Shown in pieces: positions 1 through 7,129 of a stretch of DNA of 13,589 nt. The number at the start of each line of letters is the position of its first letter. Position 1 is the first letter of the stretch. The notes below the pieces were generated by a model. That model saw only the letters and a list, made by a program, of their open reading frames with translations. It was not told the origin of the DNA and searched no databases. A program made the position numbers and the translations under genes. This DNA comes from Bacillota bacterium. Lineage in GTDB: Bacteria; Bacillota; Sulfobacillia; Sulfobacillales; Sulfobacillaceae. Location of the stretch: NCBI GenBank assembly GCA_023488565.1, contig JAMDDZ010000027.1, positions 1 through 13,589 on the forward strand, given 5' to 3'.

Positions 1-114
1 ACCACCGCCCAAAAAATGTTAACTGCAGGTATTCCCATAGCACAAATTTGTGAGTTGGTCGGTCTCACGCGCGCCGAAATGTCCCACTTACTCAACGGTA
101 CGGAAACTCGCTGA
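1..114 (+). CDS. 3' end of a gene cut by the left edge; tail resembles a helix-turn-helix
   Basis: An open frame runs from base 1 to a TGA at 112-114 and gives 37 residues. The stretch KMLTAGIPIAQICELVGLT has the spacing of a helix-turn-helix: a helix, a short turn, then a second helix starting at GLTRAEM. Similar tails (a loop of the type GxxxxxIxxxxGLxxxE) are found in resolvases, small regulators and the C-termini of PD-(D/E)XK transposase-like proteins. Which of these it belongs to cannot be decided from 37 residues. It lies about 80 bp upstream of the nucleoside phosphorylase on the same strand. I trust that this is coding because the composition is protein-like and the frame is open to the edge; the function is a guess. 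Confidence 0.5.
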   Translation, partial: TTAQKMLTAGIPIAQICELVGLTRAEMSHLLNGTETR

Positions 115-182
115 GCGATATCTCCCAAATCGGAGTGTCAATTTGTCGGTAACCCTCTGCCATCCGGTCAACAGATACACAA

Positions 183-189
183 AAGGGGG
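183..189 (+). promoter_or_regulatory. Ribosome binding site that favours a TTG start
   Basis: AAGGGGG directly abuts the ATG at 190 with no spacer, but stands 6 nt before the TTG at 196. This makes TTG the likelier start of the nucleoside phosphorylase; the two choices differ by two residues. Confidence 0.6.
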
Positions 190-195
190 ATGACC

Positions 196-945
196 TTGTC
201 GGACCATGACCCGCATTTTTCTGCTCAGCACTTTATTGACTATATTTGCGCACAACGCCAGATTTCGCCTTCCGATTTCGGGATTCGTCCAGACGTTGTC
301 ATCTCCTATGTTGGAGATTTTGCCAACCAAATCACCCATTGGGAGTTGAAACCAGCCACAGTTCGACATTCCCGTAGGCAGGTCTTTTATAACGAAAGGC
401 TCACTCTAATTCCCGGTCCTGTTGGTGCCCCACAAGCCGCCATTATCCTCGAAGAACTGAAGTACCTTGGTGCCCAAAGAATATGGGTCTTGGGCTACGC
501 GGGCAGTTTGACCCCGTTGTTCCCACTAGGCACTTTGGTGGGAGTTCACCGTGCCTACTGCGACGAGGGTACTTCACCTCACTACGGAAAATACGGTTGG
601 GGGATATCCAGTCAAGCCCTGGCACAATGTCTATCTCAACGATCCCATTTGGCGTGGGGGGAGATTTGGACCACCGATGCTATATATCGAGAAACCCCGG
701 TCAAAATCCGCTACTTTACCAACTTAGGCTGTCAATTAGTCGACATGGAAACTTCTTGTTATTTTCATGTAGGCCAAACTTTGGGACTCGATGTGAGTGC
801 CCTGATGGTGGTGAGCGACGAACTTTATCACGCATGGCGCCCAGGGTTTGGGTTGCCATCAGTGGTTACTGGGGTCGAATCGGCATACCAATTGCTGTCT
901 GAAACCTTGCAACTTCCTCCAAGCTACTCTGAAAACAGCAGTTGA
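196..945 (+). CDS. Nucleoside phosphorylase (PNP/UDP phosphorylase family)
   Basis: Probable phosphorolytic cleavage of a nucleoside to base and (deoxy)ribose-1-phosphate in the cytosol, for nucleoside salvage. Visible family marks (numbered from the ATG at 190): the glycine-rich loop GPVGAPQAAIILEEL (76-90), the GYAGSL loop (102-107), DEGTSPHY (125-132), WTTDAIYRET (160-169), the ribose-binding VDMETS segment with M186 and E187, and VVSDEL with D210 near the purine/pyrimidine specificity site. About 250 residues is normal for the family. DEGTSPHY and WTTDAIYRET recall MTA/uridine phosphorylases, but I cannot fix the base specificity. Start choice: an ATG at 190 touches the AAGGGGG ribosome binding site (183-189), so it is too close. 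The TTG at 196 lies 6 nt downstream and is preferred. The 3' end overlaps the convergent phosphatase gene by 22 bp, which leaves no room for a separate terminator. Confidence 0.88.
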   Translation: MSDHDPHFSAQHFIDYICAQRQISPSDFGIRPDVVISYVGDFANQITHWELKPATVRHSRRQVFYNERLTLIPGPVGAPQAAIILEELKYLGAQRIWVLGYAGSLTPLFPLGTLVGVHRAYCDEGTSPHYGKYGWGISSQALAQCLSQRSHLAWGEIWTTDAIYRETPVKIRYFTNLGCQLVDMETSCYFHVGQTLGLDVSALMVVSDELYHAWRPGFGLPSVVTGVESAYQLLSETLQLPPSYSENSS

Positions 946-1550
946 CGCAATAGTGTGATGGTGTCAGCAACTTGCCATCCTCGAGACAACGGAGGATTAG
1001 AAACGAACCAAGCGGCCTGAATTATTGCAATTCCCGCGGCGTTCGCAGCATTAACGTCATTCATGGTATCTCCCACTAACACGGCCCGTGCTGGCTCCAC
1101 TCCTAACGTTTGCAACGCAGTCTGTATTCCCTGTGGCCAGGGTTTCGGCTGTGGCACATCTTCAGCGGTGACTACTACATCAAAAGTCTTCGATAAATCG
1201 AAGTAATCCAATGTAATGGATGTGGTATCCCTTTCTTTATTTGTCACAATGGCGAGTTTTCTCCCATGGCTACGCAAGTCCTTCACGAGTTGCAAGATAT
1301 CTTCGGACATCGATAGGGTAGCATGTCCCTGACGGTAACATTGTAAATATGTCGTCAGCATCTCTGGCCACCGTGAACCGAATTCCCGAGAAAAGATCAC
1401 GGATTCTGCCGGACCAAACAAAGCATGCACATCAGCATCGCTAAGAGTTTTGTGTCCATACTTTGAAAAAACATGTTGAAAGCAACGCGTGATCATGGGC
1501 ACGGTGTCAATCAAAGTGCCGTCCAAATCAAATAAGATTGCATCAAACAG
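924..1550 (-). CDS. gph: HAD-superfamily phosphatase, phosphoglycolate phosphatase type
   Basis: Likely hydrolyses a small phosphate ester; 2-phosphoglycolate is suggested by the adjoining glycolate oxidase genes. All four HAD motifs are present (numbered from the CTG start): DLDGT at 8-12 with nucleophile D8 and acid D10, IVTNK around 101-105, the motif III lysine in QPKPWP near 136, and VGDTMND around 159-165. The length of 208 residues is usual. The first ordinary start codon in frame, a TTG at 1526, would fall inside DLDGT and remove the nucleophile, so it cannot be the functional start. The frame is open up to the glcD stop at 1571-1569, and in between only CTG (1550-1548) gives the classic N-terminus (M)FDAILFDLDGT, with AGGGG 8 nt upstream. 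Alternatives are a one-base indel in the G run at 1559-1562 or readthrough of the glcD stop. PpaX-type or other HAD substrates are not excluded. Confidence 0.82.
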   Translation of the reverse strand: MFDAILFDLDGTLIDTVPMITRCFQHVFSKYGHKTLSDADVHALFGPAESVIFSREFGSRWPEMLTTYLQCYRQGHATLSMSEDILQLVKDLRSHGRKLAIVTNKERDTTSITLDYFDLSKTFDVVVTAEDVPQPKPWPQGIQTALQTLGVEPARAVLVGDTMNDVNAANAAGIAIIQAAWFVSNPPLSRGWQVADTITLLRQLLFSE

Positions 1551-1568
1551 AACAAAATCCCCTGCCTT

Positions 1569-2999
1569 TCATTTTACCCGGGTCACATCTGAAGACAATT
1601 CTGCCAAACAAGTCGAGCCCACCGGCAACACTTTTTTAGGGTTGGCTAATCCCTCTGGATCGCAGGCATTTTTCAAAGCCCATTGCGCTTGAATTACTGC
1701 CGGAGACATTTGCCAGGTCAGTTCTTCCATCTTTTCTAAACCCACTCCATGTTCTCCGGTAATCGACCCCCCAAGTGCCAGACACATGCGTAAAATTTCA
1801 CTGCCAGCCTGACGTACTCGCTGCACCATGTGAGCATCTTTATCATCATACAATAAGAGTGGATGTAAATTGCCGTCACCCGCGTGAAACACGTTGGCAA
1901 TACGGATGTCGTAATGCTCCCCAATTTCGCCGATCTTTCGCAATGCCGAAGGCAGCTGACTTCTAGGAATTACACCGTCTTGGACATAGTACCGTGGTGC
2001 CAAGAGTCCCATGGCGCCAAAAGCGGTTTTTCGATTCGCCCACCATAACTCCCGCTCCGCGGCCGATCTAGCAATCCGGATATCCCGTGTAGGAAACTTC
2101 CCTAACAGGTGAGTAATTAACGATTGCTCTTCCTTTACCTCTGGCGCCGGACCGTCAACTTCCACCAGAAGTACTGCAGCGACTCCGGGAGGATAGCCGA
2201 CTCGGTAAACGCCTCGTTCTACGGCTTCAATCGCCAGAGGATCCATTAGCTCTAACGCAGCCGGAATTACACCGGCGGCAATGATCGCTGAAACCGCTTG
2301 ACTGGCTTCTTGAACATCATCAAACAATACCATGGTTGTGGCCCGGGATTGGGGCAACTCCACAATGCGGGCCCAAATCCCGCTGACTATGCCCAACATG
2401 CCTTCAGAACCTACCATTAGGCTTTTAACGTCGACGGATTCGGCGAAATCTGCCAAACTCCCCAGCAGTTCCACGTCACCGTTAGGCCATACTACTTCAA
2501 GTTGTTTTATGTGATTTAACGTCACTCCAAATTTCAAACAATGCGGGCCACCCGAATTCTCAGCTACGTTGCCACCCAAAGTACAAGCTTGTTGTGAGGA
2601 AGGATCTGGAGCATAGTAATAACCAAACGGGGCCAACGCTTCAGAAAGTTTGCGATTAACTACACCTGGCTCACAGTAGGCAACCCGATTGTACCAGTCT
2701 ATGCTGCGAATCTGATGCATCCGTGACAAGTGGACTACGACGGCGCCATCTAAGGGTATTGCCCCGCCGGACAGACTAGTTCCAGCTCCGCGGGCCACAT
2801 AGGGCACGCGTTCCCGATAGAGATGCGACACAACCGCATGGAGTTGTTCCCGATCTGCAGGCAACACCACTGCGCTAGGCCGTGCTTTTTCCAAAGTATA
2901 GCCATCAGTCCCATAGCTATCGAGTAAAATGGGATCCTCTAACAATTGACCTGCACCAACTATCTCGCGAAGTCCTTTTTTCCAGTTACTATCGCTCAT
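1569..2999 (-). CDS. glcD: Glycolate oxidase, FAD-binding subunit GlcD
   Basis: Flavin subunit that oxidises glycolate (or a related D-2-hydroxy acid) to glyoxylate and passes electrons to the iron-sulfur subunit GlcF. The 476 residues match the family's length. The N-terminal FAD-binding PCMH domain shows ARGAGTSLSGGAIPLDG (69-85) and PDPSSQQACTLGGNVAENSGGPHCLKFG (131-158). The C-terminal FAD-oxidase domain shows HAGDGNLHP (372-380) and SITGEHGVG (412-420), ending in the usual DPEGLANPKKVLP. The start is the ATG at 2999 (MSDSNWKKG), which overlaps the end of glcF by 11 bp. An ORF extension upstream to 3086 runs inside glcF in another frame and is not used. D-lactate dehydrogenases share this fold; the three-subunit context argues for glycolate. 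Confidence 0.93.
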   Translation of the reverse strand: MSDSNWKKGLREIVGAGQLLEDPILLDSYGTDGYTLEKARPSAVVLPADREQLHAVVSHLYRERVPYVARGAGTSLSGGAIPLDGAVVVHLSRMHQIRSIDWYNRVAYCEPGVVNRKLSEALAPFGYYYAPDPSSQQACTLGGNVAENSGGPHCLKFGVTLNHIKQLEVVWPNGDVELLGSLADFAESVDVKSLMVGSEGMLGIVSGIWARIVELPQSRATTMVLFDDVQEASQAVSAIIAAGVIPAALELMDPLAIEAVERGVYRVGYPPGVAAVLLVEVDGPAPEVKEEQSLITHLLGKFPTRDIRIARSAAERELWWANRKTAFGAMGLLAPRYYVQDGVIPRSQLPSALRKIGEIGEHYDIRIANVFHAGDGNLHPLLLYDDKDAHMVQRVRQAGSEILRMCLALGGSITGEHGVGLEKMEELTWQMSPAVIQAQWALKNACDPEGLANPKKVLPVGSTCLAELSSDVTRVK

Positions 3000-4203
3000 A
3001 CTTCGCCCCCTGGTACGCTTCCCATAGTAAATCCACCGTATGTCGCACTGGCACCTCCCGCCCTTGCCTATTAAGCCCTGCAGCAATCTGCAACTGACAG
3101 CCTGGGTTTCCTAATGCTACCGCATCGATATCCTGTGGAATGTCAGAAACCTTGTAGGCTTGCAGCGTTCGAGCCATTTCTGGATGCGTTAAATTATAGG
3201 TTCCGGCGGCACCACAACAGCGGTCTGCATCCGGCATTTCCACCAATGCATATCCCGCTCCTTGGAGAAGTTTTCTGGGGGACTGCCGTATTCCCTGAGC
3301 GTGGGCCAAATGACAGGCGTCATGCATACTGATACGCCGTCCGTTGACGGGAAGCGACGGCAATCCTAATTGCACTAAAACATCGCTAATGTCTTTCACT
3401 GCCGCGGCAAATCGCACCACCCTGGCATAAATCGGATCCTCTGGTGAGAACAGATCACCATACTCCTTCATAAAGGCACTGCAGCCTCCCGATGTTACCG
3501 CTACATCCCCACTGGCGCTCTCATCGAACGCGGTTAAGTTTTCCAGAACCAAGTCTCGCAACGCTTGCGTATCTCCAGAATGGTATAGAAGTGCCCCGCA
3601 ACACGTCTGCGATTCGGGATTTACAACACGGGCTCCCGCCATTTGCAACAAATCGTAAGCCTTTTGGTTGGTCTCCCCATAAACTGCCTCCATGACACAC
3701 CCTCTAAACAGCATCACGTTTCGGCCATCTTTCACTGGGACCATAGCTGGTCTTGCCACTTCTCCAGTTTTTTCGGGCAATCCTGATGCTAAAGACAGCG
3801 CATCAGGAGGAATCCACTCTGGAAACCATGACATGGCCCGTTGTACTAGACGGTAACGAGACCAGTTCAACAATCGCTTAAATCGCCGCCGCCCACGGCG
3901 TGAGGCAAGAAAATAGCGGAGCGGCTTGACCACGGACCGGGCCGCCCCGGTTTGGGAAGCTATTCGAAATTGATTGACCATATGGCCCACTGGAATATGA
4001 GCTGGACAGGCTTCTTCACAGGCTCTGCAATCCAAGCAATCATCCAGGTGATTCAGTCCCGTTTCACCGATATTGATTCCACTGGAATATTGGGCTAACA
4101 GCCATACACGCCCTCGTGGTGATTCAGTTTCCACCCCGGTCACCAGGTAAGTTGGGCAACTTGAGAGACATAAACCACAGTGCACGCACGATTCATTGAT
4201 CAT
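2989..4203 (-). CDS. glcF: Glycolate oxidase, iron-sulfur subunit GlcF
   Basis: Electron-transfer subunit of the GlcDEF complex, probably membrane-associated, linking flavin oxidation of glycolate to the quinone pool. Two 4Fe-4S ferredoxin motifs lie near the N-terminus: C6, C9, C12, C16 and C56, C59, C62, C66. Two cysteine-rich CCG domains follow, with CCGALLYHSGD in the first and CHLAHAQGIRQSP...CCGAAGTYNLTHPEMA in the second. The length of 404 residues is normal. The ATG at 4203 is chosen over a GTG at 4212 because the ribosome binding site TAGGTGG sits 5 nt before the ATG and would overlap the GTG. The gene overlaps glcE upstream and glcD downstream by 11 bp each, so the three are translationally coupled. 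Confidence 0.93.
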   Translation of the reverse strand: MINESCVHCGLCLSSCPTYLVTGVETESPRGRVWLLAQYSSGINIGETGLNHLDDCLDCRACEEACPAHIPVGHMVNQFRIASQTGAARSVVKPLRYFLASRRGRRRFKRLLNWSRYRLVQRAMSWFPEWIPPDALSLASGLPEKTGEVARPAMVPVKDGRNVMLFRGCVMEAVYGETNQKAYDLLQMAGARVVNPESQTCCGALLYHSGDTQALRDLVLENLTAFDESASGDVAVTSGGCSAFMKEYGDLFSPEDPIYARVVRFAAAVKDISDVLVQLGLPSLPVNGRRISMHDACHLAHAQGIRQSPRKLLQGAGYALVEMPDADRCCGAAGTYNLTHPEMARTLQAYKVSDIPQDIDAVALGNPGCQLQIAAGLNRQGREVPVRHTVDLLWEAYQGAKYER

Positions 4204-5218
4204 CGTCGCCACCTAAGACAGTGAAGGGATCGAAATGAGACTTGAGCCTGGCGATGATTTCTTGGGTAGTCTTTTCAGCTTGCATCGTAGGGAATCCATC
4301 TCCTCGGGTCGGCATGGCAACACCGCCCAATTTCCTAACTGCCGAAATCCAACGCGCAGCCTCGGTGCTGGCTACCGGCAGCCAAAACCATCCGGTTTGC
4401 CATTCTAACAGCAGTTCAGGCCCGGCTTGTTGAGCCCAGGCAGCGAGACGTGACCGGGGCACAGCCCCGGTCACCGCTGGGGTGTCGGGACTCATCCCTA
4501 GTGTGCCGTGGTCGGCAATCAAATCGGCCGTCCCTAAGGTTTCTTTTAAGTAGCCGACCATAGCCGAATATCCCTGCCACTCAGCCAATATCTGATAATC
4601 TTCTGGGGTTCCCCACCCGAGAATCTGCGCCCACAATTTCCCCGGTTGTGAAAGACGTTCCAGCCACTGAGGCACCTCAGACAGCGGCCGTGTCCACAGC
4701 CACGCAGATTGGGCATGAGGCAGCGGTGATACTTTGAGAGTGGCCTCCAAGATGATGCCAAATCTCGTACGGCTTCCCAAGAACAACCGATGGAGGTTAA
4801 AACCCGCGACGTTCTTTACCACCTTAGCCCCCAAATCCAGCACACCAAAAGCTGGGGTCCACACTTTCATTGCGACGACACGGTCAGCAAACGGTCCCCA
4901 TCCTGCTCTCCAAGCACAATCCAGGCCCATGCCCAGTATCGCCCCCAAGGTGTCATCAATGCCATCGGGAACCTGATACGGGATCCACTGTCGGAACGGT
5001 GCCAAAGCCTGGTTGAGAGATGATAGAGTAATACCGGCTCCCGCCGTCACCAACAAGTCATCTGCCATCGGTTCGACTACAGGAGACTGACTATCTGAGC
5101 ACCATATAAAATCATGCGATACTGCTCCCCTGCGCTGCTGCCTACCCACTGCAGAGATCCGCTGGTGTGATGCCAAAGCCGATTTGGCCATGGCTTCCAA
5201 TGTCTCGGCTGAGGTCAT
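4193..5218 (-). CDS. glcE: Glycolate oxidase, second FAD-binding subunit GlcE
   Basis: Smaller flavin-binding subunit of the glycolate oxidase complex and first gene of the operon. 341 residues, close to the roughly 350 of the E. coli subunit. The PCMH-like domain is visible as VTAGAGITLSSLNQALAPF (57-75), VPDGIDDTLGAILGMG (83-98) and AKVVKNVAGFNLHRLFLGS (131-149). This last stretch is the most telling GlcE mark and is followed by FGIILEATLKVSPLP. The start is an ATG preceded by AGGAGG (5226-5231) at 7 nt. The order E-F-D differs from the D-E-F order of E. coli. A perfect inverted repeat with 11-bp arms lies inside the gene at 4450-4474. Confidence 0.9.
   Translation of the reverse strand: MTSAETLEAMAKSALASHQRISAVGRQQRRGAVSHDFIWCSDSQSPVVEPMADDLLVTAGAGITLSSLNQALAPFRQWIPYQVPDGIDDTLGAILGMGLDCAWRAGWGPFADRVVAMKVWTPAFGVLDLGAKVVKNVAGFNLHRLFLGSRTRFGIILEATLKVSPLPHAQSAWLWTRPLSEVPQWLERLSQPGKLWAQILGWGTPEDYQILAEWQGYSAMVGYLKETLGTADLIADHGTLGMSPDTPAVTGAVPRSRLAAWAQQAGPELLLEWQTGWFWLPVASTEAARWISAVRKLGGVAMPTRGDGFPTMQAEKTTQEIIARLKSHFDPFTVLGGDDDQ
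4450..4474. repeat. Perfect inverted repeat, 11-bp arms, inside glcE
   Basis: GTGACCGGGGC, a 3-base loop ACA, then the exact reverse complement GCCCCGGTCAC. It encodes VTGAVPR-type residues of GlcE, and the frame is undisturbed. No T-run follows on either strand, so it does not look like an intrinsic terminator. Confidence 0.85.
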
Positions 5219-5685
5219 CGGTTGTCCTCCTGCCTGTTAGAAATCATCCTTTAACATTCGATTCGAGAGCCGATTTTTCCTGCCTGACAAAGAAACTTAA
5301 ACTATGCCAAATCATACCCTCGCCAATAATCTCCGTACCGATCATGCCAAACCCGTCGGACCACGAGGCGTCAAATGTGATCGAAAGACAACAAAAACCG
5401 TAAACACAATTCCCGTTACTCACGAGTTCTCTGTCATTGATGGTTCTATGGAATTTCTTGCGGGCTATGCCATATTTTCAGCTCGTTTCGGAACAATAAA
5501 AAACCGGAAATCTCTTGCAGTGGTCGATTTTATCTGGTTGAACCGGAGCAACATTGGCGTACGCGCTGTTGCGTATTAACATAAAACGTCTTCTGCTCGA
5601 TTTTGGAATGTTTGCCTAAAGAAAAACACGCCCATGGAACCAGAAAAGGTCCTCAAGGGCGCGATGCCCGATCTATATCGTGCGA
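5219..5685. other. 467-bp gap upstream of glcE without a recognisable gene
   Basis: AT-richer than the flanking genes. It must hold the promoter of the glcEFD operon and the end of the MFS transcript, but I find no convincing -35/-10 pair. A plus-strand frame of 91 codons (5304-5579) has no recognisable domain and no good ribosome binding site. The 8-mer TTTGGCAT (read on the minus strand) occurs twice, at 5304-5311 and 5344-5351, exactly 40 bp apart, upstream of glcE. A short GGGC/GCCC hairpin at 5657-5669 follows the transporter gene but lacks a proper T-tract. Confidence 0.5.
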
Positions 5686-7047
5686 TTACAGGGAAGAGAT
5701 CTCTTCTAAACTCCGGCGATTGGTATTCGGTCCAAAGCCTCCAATGACTACTGCAACAACTAGCATGGCAAAGGATATAAACACGAACACTCCGGTTATG
5801 CCGAAAGGCTTCAGCAATGCCACGATGATAAAACCAACAAAGGCAGAACTCAATCGGCTCCAGCTATACGTAAACCCTACACCGGTCGCTCGAATCCGAG
5901 TCGGATAGAGTTCGGCTTGGTAGGAATGAAACAACGCGCTAAACCAGTTGTTAAGCAACGTAATGACGATCCCGAAGACGATGATCCACACGGGGACTCG
6001 CATTTGAGCAAAAATGATTCCCGTTAAACCAATGGCCAAGGCTACCACAACAATTTGCCATTTTCTCTGCCAACGGTCTGACATAATCATCCCAATAATA
6101 GGTCCTAACGGATTGAAGAGCGCAATAACAAACGTATACAGTAGCGAGTGAAGAAGTGTGACGCCTTCACTCACCAGCAACGTAGGAACCCAAGCCGCAA
6201 ATCCATAAAAGCCGACGGTCTGGAACAAATTAAAAATCAGAAGCATAATGGTTCGGGAACGGTAGGGCCTTTCCCATATCTCACGGAAATGGCCCTTCGC
6301 TTCCTTTTCTCCAACACCGGCGACAGGAGGGGGCAAAGTTCCCACTTGCCGTTCTATTTGCTTTTCTATCTCAGTCATCAATGCATTGGCTTTATCTACT
6401 TCTCCCCGATTTTCATACCAGCGGGGAGATTCAGGCAAGCCAGAACGAATCCACCATACCACTACCGAACCCAAGGCCCCGATCAACACGACCCAGCGCC
6501 AACCGTGCATAAGAAAATCGGTGGGAACCAGAGCATATGCCAGGAAAGCGACCACAGGTACCGCCCAGTAGGTGATAAACTGACTGAAAGCAATGTAGTA
6601 CCCGCGGCGGGACGCCGGTGTCATTTCGCTGATGTAGGTATCAATAATCACAAGTTGTGCACCCACGCCGAACCCCGCACAGAGTCGAAATATATCGATC
6701 CACAAAGCATTGGGAGAGAATGCCATGAGAATCGTAAAAAACGAATAAATCAAAAGTGAATACACGTAGGCGTTACGTCGACCGATCTTATCACTGATAT
6801 TTCCGAAAATTGATGTCCCAAAAAACATTCCAAAAAATCCAGCTCCAATAAAATAAGCGAGACCCGACACAGCCATAACTTTGGCATTCACCAAAGCCGC
6901 ACCCACTGCCCCAGCCATGAAGAGTTCATAGAATTCGAAAAGTCCCCCGGTGGACACTCGACCTACTAATCCTCTAAAATACGGTGCCGGAGGCAACCGG
7001 TTCATTCTGCTGGCTATATTAAATTCCGCCTTGGACACTGTAGCCAT
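5686..7047 (-). CDS. Major facilitator superfamily transporter, metabolite/sugar-porter type
   Basis: Twelve-helix inner-membrane secondary transporter, probably a proton symporter for an organic acid or sugar-like solute. 453 residues. The first membrane segments begin at about residue 32. The loop 2-3 motif A is GNISDKIGRR (82-91), and the central loop carries LPESPRW (204-210), a mark of sugar porters and of the metabolite:H+ symporters for aromatic acids and nicotinate. A hydrophilic, charged stretch of about 55 residues (EVDKANALMTEIEKQIERQ...) separates the two halves, and AELYPTRIRATG begins the last helices. The start is the ATG at 7047 with AGGAGG 7 nt before it; longer TTG-initiated readings have no such site. 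It follows the lyase gene by 82 bp and is likely the last gene of that operon, supplying its substrate. The substrate cannot be read from sequence. Confidence 0.85.
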   Translation of the reverse strand: MATVSKAEFNIASRMNRLPPAPYFRGLVGRVSTGGLFEFYELFMAGAVGAALVNAKVMAVSGLAYFIGAGFFGMFFGTSIFGNISDKIGRRNAYVYSLLIYSFFTILMAFSPNALWIDIFRLCAGFGVGAQLVIIDTYISEMTPASRRGYYIAFSQFITYWAVPVVAFLAYALVPTDFLMHGWRWVVLIGALGSVVVWWIRSGLPESPRWYENRGEVDKANALMTEIEKQIERQVGTLPPPVAGVGEKEAKGHFREIWERPYRSRTIMLLIFNLFQTVGFYGFAAWVPTLLVSEGVTLLHSLLYTFVIALFNPLGPIIGMIMSDRWQRKWQIVVVALAIGLTGIIFAQMRVPVWIIVFGIVITLLNNWFSALFHSYQAELYPTRIRATGVGFTYSWSRLSSAFVGFIIVALLKPFGITGVFVFISFAMLVVAVVIGGFGPNTNRRSLEEISSL

Positions 7048-7129
7048 CACAATTCCTCCTAAAGAATGAGTTGTTATCAATGACGATGTCTTGCTCAAAT
7101 TAGAGATCGCGTCCTGACTAAAATACCTT

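Noticed and set aside
41..52. Palindrome CACAAATTTGTG as an operator
   Set aside because: It lies within the coding end of the partial first gene, and a 12-bp palindrome of this composition is plausible by chance.
5304..5579. 91-codon plus-strand frame as a small gene
   Set aside because: No ribosome binding site of quality, no recognisable domain and composition like the surrounding noncoding DNA.
5657..5669. GGGC/GCCC hairpin after the MFS gene as a terminator
   Set aside because: Only four base pairs and no proper T-run next to it on the transcript strand.
6148..6759. Plus-strand open frame of 203 codons
   Set aside because: Entirely antisense to the MFS transporter, whose motifs and membrane segments are convincing; the plus-strand product has no recognisable features.
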